Origin: Desulfosporosinus orientis DSM 765 | Lineage (GTDB): Bacteria; Bacillota; Desulfitobacteriia; Desulfitobacteriales; Desulfitobacteriaceae | NCBI RefSeq assembly: GCF_000235605.1 | Contig: NC_016584.1 | Span: forward strand, 1,352,001-1,416,000 | Direction of reading: 5' to 3' | DNA length: 64,000 nt | In this document: positions 1 to 9,460 of the stretch, piece after piece | How the letters are laid out: every line of letters starts with the position of its first letter | Numbering within the stretch: position 1 is the stretch's first letter | Made by a program: the position numbers and the translations under genes | The notes under the pieces: model-generated | Database searches by the model: none | The model's input: the letters and a program-made list of their open reading frames with translations, nothing else | Told to the model about the DNA's origin: nothing

Positions 1-711
1 ATTTTACGGATGATTATTGCCGGCCGTCCCCCTCTTTCTAATTCCTTCGAGTTTTTATTAACTTTTGTCTGGGGGATTGTCTCGGTTTATTTATTCATAG
101 AGTATCGTTACAAGCTAAGATTTCTGGGAGCTTTTGTCATGCCCGTCACTTTTTTAATTCTAATGTTTATTATCATGAGCATGGGCCCTGAAGAGCGCTT
201 AGCCCAAGCAGTCCCGCCTGCCCTGAAAAGTAAGTGGCTTACGTTTCATGTAGTAACAGCTATGTTTGCCTACGGTGCTTTTGCCATATCTTTTGGACTG
301 GGAATTATGTATTTGCTGAAATTAAGTGAAGAGGGTAAAGGAAAACAGGCAAATCCACAAGGGATTATTTCACGGTTCCCTGCTTTAGACACTCTTGATG
401 AGCTATCCTATAAAGTCATTGGCTTCGCTTTTCCCTTACTGACTCTCTGCATTATCACAGGTGCTATCTGGGCAAATTACGCATGGGGTACCTATTGGTC
501 CTGGGATCCTAAAGAGACTTGGTCCCTGATTACTTGGATTATCTATGCTGCCTATTTACATGCCAGGCTCATGTATGGATGGAAGGGGAAAAGAGCTGCT
601 TGGATGACCGTCCTTGGTTTTGCAGCGGTGTTGTTTACCTTTTTTGGGGTTAACTACTTTTTACCGGGGCTGCATTCATACGCTAACAGCTCTCTTATCA
701 TGGCCGGTTAA
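1..711 (+). CDS. ccsB: Cytochrome c biogenesis protein CcsB/ResC-type (CcsA family), 5'-truncated by window edge
   Basis: Integral membrane component of system II cytochrome c maturation, which moves heme across the membrane and attaches it to CxxCH apocytochromes. The visible 236 residues hold several hydrophobic segments and the tryptophan-rich heme-handling motif WGTYWSWDPKETW at about nt 481-525, diagnostic of the CcsA/CcmC/CcmF superfamily. The family's tail (VNYFLPGLHSY) is intact. The first ATG is at 10, but the reading frame is open to base 1 and family members have more N-terminal sequence, so the true start lies upstream. It sits directly before the heme operon, which fits a heme-supply role. 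Family call is firm; CcsA versus CcsB naming is less so. Confidence 0.88.
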   Translation: MLRMIIAGRPPLSNSFEFLLTFVWGIVSVYLFIEYRYKLRFLGAFVMPVTFLILMFIIMSMGPEERLAQAVPPALKSKWLTFHVVTAMFAYGAFAISFGLGIMYLLKLSEEGKGKQANPQGIISRFPALDTLDELSYKVIGFAFPLLTLCIITGAIWANYAWGTYWSWDPKETWSLITWIIYAAYLHARLMYGWKGKRAAWMTVLGFAAVLFTFFGVNYFLPGLHSYANSSLIMAG

Positions 712-823
712 TAGCATTCTTATATTAGGCAATTCAAGGTTTAGCGCAGAATGGCAGGATAAATGTCCAAATAGGGCGAATTCAACATTCTAGGAGAAAA
801 GCTGGAGAAGGTGACTATAGCTT

Positions 824-1462
824 ATGTCGCAGTATTATCCCATATTTATAGACTTGCAAACTTTGCCGGTATTGGTGGTTGGAGGAGGTGGTGTTGCTCT
901 GCGTAAAGTACAAACGCTTTTGCATCACCAAGCCTTGGTGCGAATAGTTTCTCCTCGACTGGTTCCTGAGCTTCAAAAGTTGATTGATGGCAAAACCTGT
1001 TCTTGGGTAGAAAAAGAATATTCAGCGGAAGATATTCAAGATGCCATGCTTGTTTTTTCATGTACCGAAATCGAGTCTGTCAATGCTCAAGTTTCAGAGG
1101 ATGCCAAAGTTCACCATCGTTGTGTCAATGTGGTTGATGATCCGGAAAAATGCAGTTTTATTGTTCCATCGATCATGGAACAAGGGGATCTGAAAATTGC
1201 AGTGTCAACCGGCGGAAGCAGTCCGATTGTTGCCCGGCAAGTTCGGGCGGAGCTTGAAGATTTATATGGACCGGAAATGGCTGAATATCTAGCACTGCTT
1301 AAAACCTGGAGGCAAAAAGCGAAATCTGATTTGCCTTTGGAAAAAAGAAGTGTTTTTTGGAATCGTGTTACAGACGGAGAAGTAAGAAATCTAATCAAAG
1401 CCGGGCATTTAATCCAGGCGAAAGGAGTGGTCGAACAGTGTTTCCTGTCGTTATTGGATTAA
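824..1462 (+). CDS. sirC: Precorrin-2 dehydrogenase / sirohydrochlorin ferrochelatase-like (SirC/Met8/CysG-N family)
   Basis: NAD-dependent oxidation of precorrin-2 to sirohydrochlorin, the step between the CobA-HemD product and siroheme; some family members also insert iron. The 212-aa protein begins with a Rossmann nucleotide site (VVGGGGVALRK, residues 17-27) followed by the family motif FIVPSI and then STGGSSP. A GGAGAAGGTGA ribosome site precedes the ATG. It is the first gene of the heme operon wholly inside the window and overlaps hemA by 25 nt, implying coupled translation. No separate ferrochelatase is seen nearby, so this protein may also chelate iron; that is inference. Confidence 0.88.
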   Translation: MSQYYPIFIDLQTLPVLVVGGGGVALRKVQTLLHHQALVRIVSPRLVPELQKLIDGKTCSWVEKEYSAEDIQDAMLVFSCTEIESVNAQVSEDAKVHHRCVNVVDDPEKCSFIVPSIMEQGDLKIAVSTGGSSPIVARQVRAELEDLYGPEMAEYLALLKTWRQKAKSDLPLEKRSVFWNRVTDGEVRNLIKAGHLIQAKGVVEQCFLSLLD

Positions 1463-2775
1463 ATCATAAGAGTGCACCAGTGGAAATAAGAGAAAAAATG
1501 AGCTTTCACCCTTCACAAATGGTGAAGGCTTTACAAGAACTCAAAGAATGTCCAGAGATTCAGGGGGTTGTTATTCTTAGCACCTGCAATCGTACGGAAG
1601 TTTATGCTGCCACGACGGATGTAGAAGCAGGGATTGACTCTATTAAAGAGTTTTTTGCAGAGCATCACAAAATTGACGAAAATGTCCTTGAACAATATCT
1701 ATACGCCCATACTTTGTATAATGCGGTACGTCATTTGTTTAGGGTAGTATCCGGACTGGATTCAATGGTTCGTGGGGAAACTCAGATTCTTGGCCAGGTT
1801 AGCAGTGCCTATCAGCAGGCCAATGATGCCGGAGTTACCAATAAAGTCATCAATGTTTTTTTTCAGACAGCCTTGGCTGTAGGAAAACGTGTGCGGACGG
1901 AAACACTCATTGATCAGCATCCTGTTTCTATCAGCTATACCGCTGTTGAACTTGCCAAACAGCAATTTGGAGAACTCAAGGGCAAAGGGATTTTAATTAT
2001 GGGCGCCGGGGAAATGAGCACCCTGACAGCCAAACATTTAGTTTCTGCAGGGGCGACAACAGTTTTAGTGTCAAATCGCTCCTATGACAAAGCCGTTTTA
2101 TTGGCTAAAGAATGTTGTGGCAGAGCTGTGCGACTTGATGATGTAGACCAGTATCTTAAAGAAGTGGATATTGTTATTTCGGCCACAGCTTCAAAACATT
2201 TTGTGTTACTGCCGGAACGTATGCAGGAAATTATGGAGCAGAGGAATCATCGTCCAATGCTGCTCATAGATATTGCTGTGCCTAGAGATATTCATCCTGA
2301 GGTTGGCGGAATTTCCCACATTGCCTTATTCGATATTGATGACTTGCGGGGTGTTGTTGATCGCCACCATCAAGAGCGGGAAGCTGCAGCTGTTGAGGCT
2401 GAAAGGATTATCGATGAAGAAATGGATCTATTTCTTAAATGGCATAATTCCTTGTTTGTTGTCCCTACAATTTTAGCATTACAGCAAAAGGGTGAGCAGA
2501 TCCGAGACCTGCAAGTCGAGCGTGCTTTCGCGCATTTATCAGGCTTAACACCAAAACAGGAAAAAGTAGTTCGTTCCATGGCTAATTCTATCGTCAATCA
2601 TCTCTTACATTTGCCGATTGTCAATCTTAAAGAGTATGCCAATACAAGTCAAGGGCATCTCTATACGGAAATACTTCAAAATTTATTTGATTTAAATGTT
2701 CGAGATGAGGCCGGACGTCCCAATTTGATGTTGAAGAAGAACCAGGAACAAGGGTTTCATAGGAGGGCTGAATGA
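1438..2775 (+). CDS. hemA: Glutamyl-tRNA reductase
   Basis: NADPH-dependent reduction of glutamyl-tRNA to glutamate-1-semialdehyde, the first committed step of C5 tetrapyrrole synthesis. Start chosen at GTG 1438 because AGGAGTGG lies 7 nt upstream and the encoded N-terminus ([19 protein letters not shown]) matches the family; the longer frame from 1357 adds 27 unrelated residues. The catalytic cysteine is Cys50 in [10 protein letters not shown], followed by [10 protein letters not shown] and the nucleotide-binding MGAGEMS. At 445 aa it has the usual length. It overlaps sirC upstream and hemC downstream (ATGA). Confidence 0.95.
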   Translation: MFPVVIGLNHKSAPVEIREKMSFHPSQMVKALQELKECPEIQGVVILSTCNRTEVYAATTDVEAGIDSIKEFFAEHHKIDENVLEQYLYAHTLYNAVRHLFRVVSGLDSMVRGETQILGQVSSAYQQANDAGVTNKVINVFFQTALAVGKRVRTETLIDQHPVSISYTAVELAKQQFGELKGKGILIMGAGEMSTLTAKHLVSAGATTVLVSNRSYDKAVLLAKECCGRAVRLDDVDQYLKEVDIVISATASKHFVLLPERMQEIMEQRNHRPMLLIDIAVPRDIHPEVGGISHIALFDIDDLRGVVDRHHQEREAAAVEAERIIDEEMDLFLKWHNSLFVVPTILALQQKGEQIRDLQVERAFAHLSGLTPKQEKVVRSMANSIVNHLLHLPIVNLKEYANTSQGHLYTEILQNLFDLNVRDEAGRPNLMLKKNQEQGFHRRAE

Positions 2776-3683
2776 AGAACATTCGCATAGGAACCAGGGA
2801 TAGTCAACTTGCCATGTGGCAAGCCAAGTGGGTACAAAGTCAATTGACAAAGCTGTATCCCCATTTGAATTTTGAACTTGTCGCGATGAAAACAAAGGGA
2901 GATAAGATCTTAGATGTTCCTTTATCGAAAATTGGAGATAAGGGGTTATTTACGAAAGAATTGGAACTGGGATTGCTTAATAATGAACTTGATATGGCAG
3001 TGCATAGTCTTAAGGACATGCCAACCTTATTGCCTCCGGGATTAGTCATTAGTGCCTGCTGTGAAAGGGAAGAACCCAGAGATGTTTTTTTAAGTAAGAA
3101 TGGCGTGCTGCTCGAAGATTTACCCTCAGGAGCAATTATTGGAACCAGCAGTTTGCGTCGGAAATCCCAACTTAAGCATTACCGGCCTGATCTTAAATTT
3201 ATGGATTTACGGGGAAATCTGCAGACACGTTGGAGAAAATTACAAGAATCTGAAATGGAAGGCATCATCCTTGCTGCGGCAGGTGTAAAACGTCTGGGCT
3301 GGGAAGAGAGAATTACTCAGATCTTGCCCGAAAGCATTATGCTTTCAGCCGTTGGTCAAGGATCCATAGCTATAGAAATCGATGAGAAACGTTCTGATAT
3401 TGCCGACTTGTTGTCCCTTATAAACCATACTCCCACGGAACAAGCCGTTCGTGCTGAGCGAACGATGATGCGCAGGCTTGAAGGAGGATGTCAAGTTCCC
3501 ATTGGAGCATTAGGTCAAACTGTGGAGGGGGAGATTGTTCTGCGGGGAATGGTCGCCAGTTTGGATGGCACACGCTTAATTAAAGCGGATGCTAAAGGGA
3601 GCGATCCGGAAGCAGTGGGCATCGAAGTTGCCAATAAGTTAATAGAATTAGGGGCAACTTCCATATTAGCTGAGATACGTTAG
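2772..3683 (+). CDS. hemC: Hydroxymethylbilane synthase (porphobilinogen deaminase)
   Basis: Polymerises four porphobilinogens into hydroxymethylbilane on a covalent dipyrromethane cofactor. The 303-aa protein starts with the family signature [15 protein letters not shown] and carries the cofactor-binding cysteine as Cys240 in [21 protein letters not shown], the active-site aspartate region, is intact, as is the arginine-rich GTSSLRR segment. The ATG overlaps the hemA stop codon (ATGA), so the two are translationally coupled. About 70 nt separate it from the next gene, with no terminator visible. Confidence 0.96.
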   Translation: MKNIRIGTRDSQLAMWQAKWVQSQLTKLYPHLNFELVAMKTKGDKILDVPLSKIGDKGLFTKELELGLLNNELDMAVHSLKDMPTLLPPGLVISACCEREEPRDVFLSKNGVLLEDLPSGAIIGTSSLRRKSQLKHYRPDLKFMDLRGNLQTRWRKLQESEMEGIILAAAGVKRLGWEERITQILPESIMLSAVGQGSIAIEIDEKRSDIADLLSLINHTPTEQAVRAERTMMRRLEGGCQVPIGALGQTVEGEIVLRGMVASLDGTRLIKADAKGSDPEAVGIEVANKLIELGATSILAEIR

Positions 3684-3753
3684 AAAAATCTTTGTTACAA
3701 CACTAGGATAGGGTTATTCAATTATGCTTTGGTAAGATGAAGGGGTGTTTCGT

Positions 3754-5259
3754 TTGAGTAAGGGATATGTATATTTAGTAGGCGCCGGTCCTGGAGATCC
3801 TAAATTGATAACGGTTAAAGGATCCGAGTGTATTGCCAAAGCGGATGTATTGGTTTATGATCGCTTAGCATCCCGGCGCCTTTTGGCATTAGCTCGTCCG
3901 GACTGTGAACTCATTTATGTGGGGAAATCTCCGGACCGCCATACTTTAAAACAGGATGAAATTAACCAGGTTCTTGTGGATAAGGGTCTCGAAGGTAAAA
4001 TTGTTACCCGCCTTAAAGGGGGAGATCCCTTTGTGTTTGGCCGAGGCGGAGAGGAAGCGGAAGCTTTACTCAAGGCCGGAATTCAATTTGAAGTGGTGCC
4101 GGGTATTACTTCGGCTATTTCAGTACCTGCTTATGCAGGGATCCCTGTAACTCACAGAGATCTAACCTCTTCCTTTGCTGTTATTACAGGCCATGAAGAT
4201 CCTACTAAGAACGAAACGAGTATTCATTGGGATCACTTGGCTCAATCACATGGAACACTAGTGTTCCTCATGGGTATGGAGAATCTGCCGCTGATCGCCC
4301 AGAAACTTGTTGAAAACGGTAAGAAGCCCACAACTCCCGTTGGCATTATTCAATGGGGGACCCGGCCGGAACAGCGGACACTGGTGGGCCAGCTGGATAC
4401 CATTTCCGAAGACGTTAAAAAGGAAGGATTTACAAATCCTTCGATTATTATTGTCGGTGAGGTTGTCTCCCTGAGAGAAAAACTTCAATGGTTTGAGAAG
4501 AAACCTTTATTTGGTCAAAGAATCGTGGTTACACGTGCTCGTCATCAAGCCAGTGTATTAACTCAAGAAATAGAAGCCTTAGGCGGTGAAGCTTGGGAAT
4601 TCCCGGCAATCGACATAGCCCCGCCTACGGATAAATCATATTTAATAAAAGCTATGAATAATCTTAGACAGTTCCAATGGCTTATCTTTACGAGCGTCAA
4701 CGGGGTGGAAGGATTTTTTGAAGAATTAAGGATTCAAGATCGAGACGTTCGTGATTTAGCAGGTCTGGAAGTAGTTGCTATAGGTCCGGCCACCAAAGCT
4801 GCTCTTGAAAAAAGAGGACTTCGTGCTGCCTATGTTCCGGAAGAGTACCGGGCAGAGAATATTGTCGAGGGTCTTAAGGGGCGGGTTTCTGCCGGTCAAA
4901 AGGTGCTGTTGGCCCGGGCTGAAGAGGCTAGGGATGTTTTGCCGGCATCGCTCAAGGCTATGGGGGCAGAGGTCTGGGATGTTCCGGTCTATAAGACCGT
5001 GCTGGGAGACGCAAACCGCGAAGAATTACAGAGAATGCTTCGCGACAAGGAGATTCATAAAGTTACATTTACAAGCTCATCAACTGTGCGCAATTTTCTG
5101 GAGTTGTTGCATGGAGATATTTCCCTATTGAGCGAGGTTGATCTTTATTCCATAGGGCCAATAACCAGCGGCACTGCCCGGAAACTTGGTTTGACAATTT
5201 ATAAAGAAGCAAAGGAATATACAATTCCTGGACTAGTCGAAGCCTTAATGGAGGGGTGA
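3754..5259 (+). CDS. cobA-hemD: Fused uroporphyrinogen-III C-methyltransferase / uroporphyrinogen-III synthase (CobA-HemD)
   Basis: Two enzymes in one chain. The N-terminal ~245 residues are a SAM-dependent methyltransferase converting uroporphyrinogen III to precorrin-2 (motifs VYLVGAGPGDP, VYDRLAS, LKGGDPFVFGRGGEE). The C-terminal ~245 residues are uroporphyrinogen-III synthase (VTRARHQAS, FTSVNGVEGFF, FTSSSTVRNF). The fusion is common in Firmicutes. Start chosen at TTG 3754, with AAGGGG at 3740-3745 giving 8-nt spacing and an N-terminus MSKGYVYLVG; an in-frame GTG at 3745 would add three residues but overlaps that SD. It hands precorrin-2 to SirC. Confidence 0.94.
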   Translation: MSKGYVYLVGAGPGDPKLITVKGSECIAKADVLVYDRLASRRLLALARPDCELIYVGKSPDRHTLKQDEINQVLVDKGLEGKIVTRLKGGDPFVFGRGGEEAEALLKAGIQFEVVPGITSAISVPAYAGIPVTHRDLTSSFAVITGHEDPTKNETSIHWDHLAQSHGTLVFLMGMENLPLIAQKLVENGKKPTTPVGIIQWGTRPEQRTLVGQLDTISEDVKKEGFTNPSIIIVGEVVSLREKLQWFEKKPLFGQRIVVTRARHQASVLTQEIEALGGEAWEFPAIDIAPPTDKSYLIKAMNNLRQFQWLIFTSVNGVEGFFEELRIQDRDVRDLAGLEVVAIGPATKAALEKRGLRAAYVPEEYRAENIVEGLKGRVSAGQKVLLARAEEARDVLPASLKAMGAEVWDVPVYKTVLGDANREELQRMLRDKEIHKVTFTSSSTVRNFLELLHGDISLLSEVDLYSIGPITSGTARKLGLTIYKEAKEYTIPGLVEALMEG

Positions 5260-5263
5260 AAGT

Positions 5264-6433
5264 ATGATTAGTGTCACAAAGCTCTTGTTCGATACAGAAT
5301 ACTTCGGAGACTCTCTGCGTTACAGCAAACATTCCCTGGGATCCCAGAACGGAACAACAGTCAATTCCGGGCCGGTGGTCGTATGGAATTCGACTCGTAC
5401 CTGCAATTTAAAATGTGCCCATTGCTATATGGAATCCGATGCCCAGAAATATCAGGATGAAATGACAACGGAAGAAGCTAAGCGCTTTATTGATGATTTG
5501 GCGGATTTCCGAGTTCCGGTCCTGCTTTTTTCCGGCGGTGAGCCTTTAATACGTCCTGACTTTTTTGAACTGGCAGAATACGCCTCTGCCAAGGGCATCC
5601 GGGCAACTCTTTCTACGAATGGTACCCTGATAACCCCTGAAGCCGCTAAGCGTATTAAAGAAATCGGAGTGGGCTATGTGGGTATCTCCCTGGACGGGCT
5701 CCGGGATGTTAATGATAAGTTTAGAGGTAAAGAGGGCGCTTTTCAGGCCGCTATGGAAGGAATTCAAAATTGTGTGGCCGTTAACCAGCGAGTTGGGCTT
5801 CGCTTTACCATTAATCAGCACAACTATCAAGAATTAGATAAGATCTTTGATTTTATTGAAGCAGAAAATATCGACCGGGTATGTTTTTATCATCTGGTTT
5901 ACTCGGGGCGGGGCAGCCAGATGATTGCTGAGGACGTGACACCGGAAGAATCCCGCAAAGCTTTGGACACGATTATCCGAAGGACACGTGATTTTGAAGA
6001 GCGGGGCTTGAAAAAAGAAATCCTGACGGTGGATAACCACTGTGATGGAGTCTACATGTATCTTCAAGCCTTAAAGGACGACCCGGCACGGGCGGAACGA
6101 ATCAAGAATCTGATCGGATTTAATGGCGGGAACCGTTCCGGGATTGCCTTTGGTGAAGTCGATCCCTTGGGGAACGTCCATCCTGACCAATTTACTCAGC
6201 ATATCACCTTTGGTAATGTCCGAGAACGAAAATTCGGAGACATTTGGACAGATCTGACCCACCCCATTTTGGCAGGGCTCAAAGACCGCAAAGGGCTGCT
6301 TAAGGGACGATGTGCATCATGCAGTCATCTAAGCATGTGCAACGGAAATTTCAGGACTCGTGCGGAAGCCGTAACGGGGGATTTCTGGGAGTCTGATCCT
6401 GCCTGTTATTTAACGGACGATGAAATTAATTAA
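5264..6433 (+). CDS. ahbC: Radical SAM 12,18-didecarboxysiroheme deacetylase (AhbC / NirJ1-type)
   Basis: Radical SAM enzyme expected to remove two acetate side chains from 12,18-didecarboxysiroheme, giving Fe-coproporphyrin III. The AdoMet cluster motif is Cys47-x3-Cys51-x2-Cys54 (CNLKCAHC). A SPASM-like C-terminus carries more cysteines ([12 protein letters not shown], then DPACYL) for an auxiliary 4Fe-4S cluster. The FNGGNRSG motif is typical of the NirJ branch. Position between cobA-hemD and hemB in an operon with fused AhbA-B supports the pathway role. Assignment as AhbC rather than AhbD rests on NirJ1-like length and order and would be settled by a family search. Confidence 0.8.
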   Translation: MISVTKLLFDTEYFGDSLRYSKHSLGSQNGTTVNSGPVVVWNSTRTCNLKCAHCYMESDAQKYQDEMTTEEAKRFIDDLADFRVPVLLFSGGEPLIRPDFFELAEYASAKGIRATLSTNGTLITPEAAKRIKEIGVGYVGISLDGLRDVNDKFRGKEGAFQAAMEGIQNCVAVNQRVGLRFTINQHNYQELDKIFDFIEAENIDRVCFYHLVYSGRGSQMIAEDVTPEESRKALDTIIRRTRDFEERGLKKEILTVDNHCDGVYMYLQALKDDPARAERIKNLIGFNGGNRSGIAFGEVDPLGNVHPDQFTQHITFGNVRERKFGDIWTDLTHPILAGLKDRKGLLKGRCASCSHLSMCNGNFRTRAEAVTGDFWESDPACYLTDDEIN

Positions 6434-6447
6434 TGGAGGTTCTTGAG

Positions 6448-7425
6448 ATGGAACTGAAGAGGCGCCCCCGGCGTTTACGGGCCAATGAAACCATTCGCAG
6501 CATGGTTCGGGAAAACCACATCCGAATTGAGAACTTAATCTACCCCATGTTTGTAATGCCGGGAGAAAAACAAAAAGTAGAAGTTTCTTCTATGCCCGGA
6601 GTCTATAATTTTTCACTGGATGAATTTATCATAGCCCTTAAGGAGGTTGTGGAACTGGGAGTCCCTGCTATTCTGCTCTTCGGGATTCCGGAAAGCAAGG
6701 ATAGTGTTGGTTCCGGCGCCTACCATGAGCATGGGATAGTGCAGCAAGCTGTTCGCTTGGCGAAACAGCATTATCCGGATCTCTATGTCGTCACGGACGT
6801 CTGCTTGTGTGAGTATACGGATCATGGGCATTGCGGGCTGATAGAGAATGGGCAAATTCTCAACGATCCAACTCTTAAGCTCCTGGCCAATACGGCTCTT
6901 TCCCATGCCCAAGCTGGTGCCGATATGGTTGCTCCCTCCGATATGATGGATGGGCGAGTTGCCGCCATTCGCGAAACTCTCGATAAGGAAGGATTTTCAC
7001 ATATTCCCATCATGGCTTACTCAGCCAAATTTGCTTCCGGATTTTATGGACCTTTTCGGGAAGCTGCCGGATCAACGCCCCAGTTCGGAGATCGGAAAAC
7101 CTATCAGATGGACCCCGCCAACGGCGATGAGGCAATGTTGGAAACAGAATTGGACATTGAAGAGGGCGCCGACATGATTATTGTTAAGCCGGCTTTGTCC
7201 TATGGTGATATTATTTATCGGACTAAACAAAAATACGGGATTCCCTTAGCAGCCTATAATGTCAGCGGAGAATACGCAATGGTTAAAGCAGCTGCAGAGA
7301 AGGGCTGGATTGATGAGAAACGAATCGTTATGGAGGCTCTGCTGAGTATGAAAAGGGCAGGTGCGGATTTGCTGATTACCTATCACGCTTTGGATGTAGC
7401 ACGTTGGCTTAGAGAGGAGATTTAA
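6448..7425 (+). CDS. hemB: Delta-aminolevulinic acid dehydratase (porphobilinogen synthase)
   Basis: Condenses two 5-aminolevulinate molecules to porphobilinogen. Both Schiff-base lysines are present: Lys194 ([15 protein letters not shown]) and Lys247 ([11 protein letters not shown]), at nearly the same positions as in E. coli. Zinc-type cysteines Cys119, Cys121 and Cys129 occur in [14 protein letters not shown], so this is a zinc rather than magnesium-only enzyme. Start chosen at ATG 6448: GGAGG at 6435-6439 gives good spacing, whereas the in-frame ATG 6433 overlaps the ahbC stop and sits immediately in front of that SD. 325 aa, normal length. Confidence 0.96.
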   Translation: MELKRRPRRLRANETIRSMVRENHIRIENLIYPMFVMPGEKQKVEVSSMPGVYNFSLDEFIIALKEVVELGVPAILLFGIPESKDSVGSGAYHEHGIVQQAVRLAKQHYPDLYVVTDVCLCEYTDHGHCGLIENGQILNDPTLKLLANTALSHAQAGADMVAPSDMMDGRVAAIRETLDKEGFSHIPIMAYSAKFASGFYGPFREAAGSTPQFGDRKTYQMDPANGDEAMLETELDIEEGADMIIVKPALSYGDIIYRTKQKYGIPLAAYNVSGEYAMVKAAAEKGWIDEKRIVMEALLSMKRAGADLLITYHALDVARWLREEI

Positions 7426-7427
7426 GC

Positions 7428-8423
7428 ATGATCGTTTCCTGGAATACTACGAATGACTGTAATATGTTTTGTGATCATTGCTACCGTGATGCAGGGTGTA
7501 AAGCCGAGGAAGAACTCAGTACATCTGAAGCAAAAACTTTACTAGAGCAAATTGCTAAAGCCGGTTTCAAAATCATGATTTTCAGCGGCGGAGAACCCTT
7601 GATGAGACCAGATATTGTGGAACTGGTGGCTCATGCCACTTCCCTTGGGCTGCGGCCGGTTTTCGGGACCAATGGGACCCTTATTACCTTAGATTTAGCT
7701 CGGCAGCTAAAAGAGGCTGGAGCAATGGGAATGGGTATATCTCTTGACTCCTTGGACAAGGAGAAGCATGATAAGTTTCGAAAATTCCCAGGTGCGTGGG
7801 ATGGGGCCGTTCAAGGAATGAAAAATTGCCGGGAAGTGGGACTGCCTTTTCAAATTCACACTACGATTATGGATTGGAATGCCCACGAAGTAGAAGCTAT
7901 TACGGATTTTGCCGTGGAAATGGGGGCAGTGGCCCATCACTTCTTCTTCCTCGTGCCGACAGGACGGGCAGTTTCCATTGAGGAGGAATCCTTGCGGGCT
8001 GAGGCCTATGAAGACATTTTGACCCGAATTATGAAAAAACAGCAAACTGTTGATATAGAATTAAAACCTACTTGTGCTCCTCAATTTATGCGCATCGCCA
8101 AGGAAATGGGCGTTAATATGAGATTTAGCAGGGGATGTTTGGCTGGGACGTCGTATTGTATTATCGGTCCCAAAGGTCAAGTTCAGCCTTGTGCATACTT
8201 AAATATCCCGCTGGGGGATGTTCGGGAGACCCCCTTTGATGAAATCTGGCGAAATAATGAAGTGTTAGAGACACTGCGTACCCTGGATTATAAAGGGGGC
8301 TGCGGGTCATGTCAGTATAAACGTGTCTGCGGCGGCTGTCGTGCTCGAGCTGCCTATTATAACGAAGGGGATTATATGGCTGAGGAACCTTGGTGCCTAT
8401 ATCATGGAAGGAAGGGGGTTTAG
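7428..8423 (+). CDS. ahbD: Radical SAM heme synthase (AhbD / NirJ2-type, Fe-coproporphyrin decarboxylase)
   Basis: Expected to perform the last step of the siroheme route, oxidative decarboxylation of two propionates of Fe-coproporphyrin III to the vinyls of heme b. The radical SAM motif is Cys11-x3-Cys15-x2-Cys18 (CNMFCDHC), with the GGEP motif at FSGGEPLMRP. The C-terminus holds a SPASM-like set (CGSCQYKRVCGGCRARA, later PWCLY). The start is 2 nt after the hemB stop. It is paralogous to ahbC upstream. The AhbD assignment follows operon context and the NirJ2-like shorter N-terminus. Confidence 0.8.
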   Translation: MIVSWNTTNDCNMFCDHCYRDAGCKAEEELSTSEAKTLLEQIAKAGFKIMIFSGGEPLMRPDIVELVAHATSLGLRPVFGTNGTLITLDLARQLKEAGAMGMGISLDSLDKEKHDKFRKFPGAWDGAVQGMKNCREVGLPFQIHTTIMDWNAHEVEAITDFAVEMGAVAHHFFFLVPTGRAVSIEEESLRAEAYEDILTRIMKKQQTVDIELKPTCAPQFMRIAKEMGVNMRFSRGCLAGTSYCIIGPKGQVQPCAYLNIPLGDVRETPFDEIWRNNEVLETLRTLDYKGGCGSCQYKRVCGGCRARAAYYNEGDYMAEEPWCLYHGRKGV

Positions 8424-8424
8424 T

Positions 8425-9444
8425 ATGGATGCTAAGGAACGGACCTTACTAAATGCCATTCAAAACAATTTTCCAATAGCTGTCCATCCGTATTGGCTCC
8501 TTGGCGAAATGGCGGGAATAACTGAGGACGATGCTTTTCGACGGATTCAGAAACTTAGACAGGAAGGCATCATTCGCCGCTTAGGGGGAGTTTTTGATTC
8601 CCGTCGTTTAGGGTATTACAGCACTTTATGCGCAGGAAAAGTTCCCGAAGATAAAATCTCACTTCTTGCTCATCTCCTCGAGAAAATTCCGGGGGTGACT
8701 CATAATTATATTCGTGATCACTCCTATAATGTCTGGTTCACGCTGATTGCCCGCTCATATTCTGCTGCTGAACATATCCTTCAAACTATTCGGAAAGAAA
8801 CTGGACTCACGGACATCTTTACCCTGCCGGCATCCCGGGTCTTTAAAATCAACGTCAATTTTGATTTTGATCCAGCCATTGATGAGGTTGATCAAGAAGA
8901 AACCATCAACAGCGGCAAACAGGGAAGGATTGGTGAGCATAAAGAAGAAGTTTCTCCCTATAAGTTAAGTAGTGAGGAGATAGAGCTAATTCGAATTATT
9001 CAGGGTAATCTGCCGGATTCCCCCACGCCCTTTACAGTCCTTGCCGATCAACTGCAATGGCCCGTTGACAAAGTGATAGCCCTGGCCAACCATTTGCTGG
9101 AAGTGAAGATCATTCGTCGTTTCGGGGCCGTTCTTCGCCATCAAAAGGCAGGTTTTGTTGCCAATGTCATGGGAGTTTGGCAAGTTGATCCTGATCAAGC
9201 TGACAAGGTGGGGCAAATTATGGCGAAATTTAAAGAAGTCAGTCATTGTTACCAGAGACCCACATTGCCGGATTGGCCTTATAACCTTTTTACCATGATT
9301 CATGGACGTACTTCTGAGGATTGCGAAGAAATCATGAAGAAAATTTCTCTTACTACGGGAGTAAAGACTTATGCCATGCTCTCCAGCATTGTTGAATTAA
9401 AAAAGAGCAGTATGCAATATTTTCTTGAAGAAGAGGTTTATTAG
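8425..9444 (+). CDS. ahbAB: Siroheme decarboxylase, fused AhbA-AhbB (NirDL-like, two Lrp/AsnC-type modules)
   Basis: Decarboxylates siroheme at the C12 and C18 acetates, opening the alternative heme route. Two homologous Lrp-like modules lie in tandem: residues ~1-160 and ~185-339, joined by a charged linker. Each begins with a winged-helix segment ending in an IIRRxGxV turn ([15 protein letters not shown] and [15 protein letters not shown]), then a RAM-like half ([35 protein letters not shown]). In most bacteria AhbA and AhbB are separate. The start is ATG 8425, one nucleotide after the ahbD stop, with a long purine SD (GGAAGGAAGGGGG). It is an enzyme, not a transcription factor, despite the HTH similarity. 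Confidence 0.9.
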   Translation: MDAKERTLLNAIQNNFPIAVHPYWLLGEMAGITEDDAFRRIQKLRQEGIIRRLGGVFDSRRLGYYSTLCAGKVPEDKISLLAHLLEKIPGVTHNYIRDHSYNVWFTLIARSYSAAEHILQTIRKETGLTDIFTLPASRVFKINVNFDFDPAIDEVDQEETINSGKQGRIGEHKEEVSPYKLSSEEIELIRIIQGNLPDSPTPFTVLADQLQWPVDKVIALANHLLEVKIIRRFGAVLRHQKAGFVANVMGVWQVDPDQADKVGQIMAKFKEVSHCYQRPTLPDWPYNLFTMIHGRTSEDCEEIMKKISLTTGVKTYAMLSSIVELKKSSMQYFLEEEVY

Positions 9445-9460
9445 AAAGGGGGCATACGTT

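Noticed and set aside
6433-6447. Upstream in-frame ATG for hemB
   Set aside because: It overlaps the ahbC stop codon and sits immediately in front of the GGAGG that serves ATG 6448; family N-termini match the shorter form.
8323-8424. 34-codon N-terminal extension of the AhbA-AhbB frame
   Set aside because: It lies inside ahbD, has no SD, and the shorter start at 8425 has a very strong SD and a family-like N-terminus.
8425-9444. Reading the Lrp-like gene as an AsnC/Lrp transcription regulator
   Set aside because: The tandem-module layout, IIRRxG motifs and position among heme genes fit fused siroheme decarboxylase instead.
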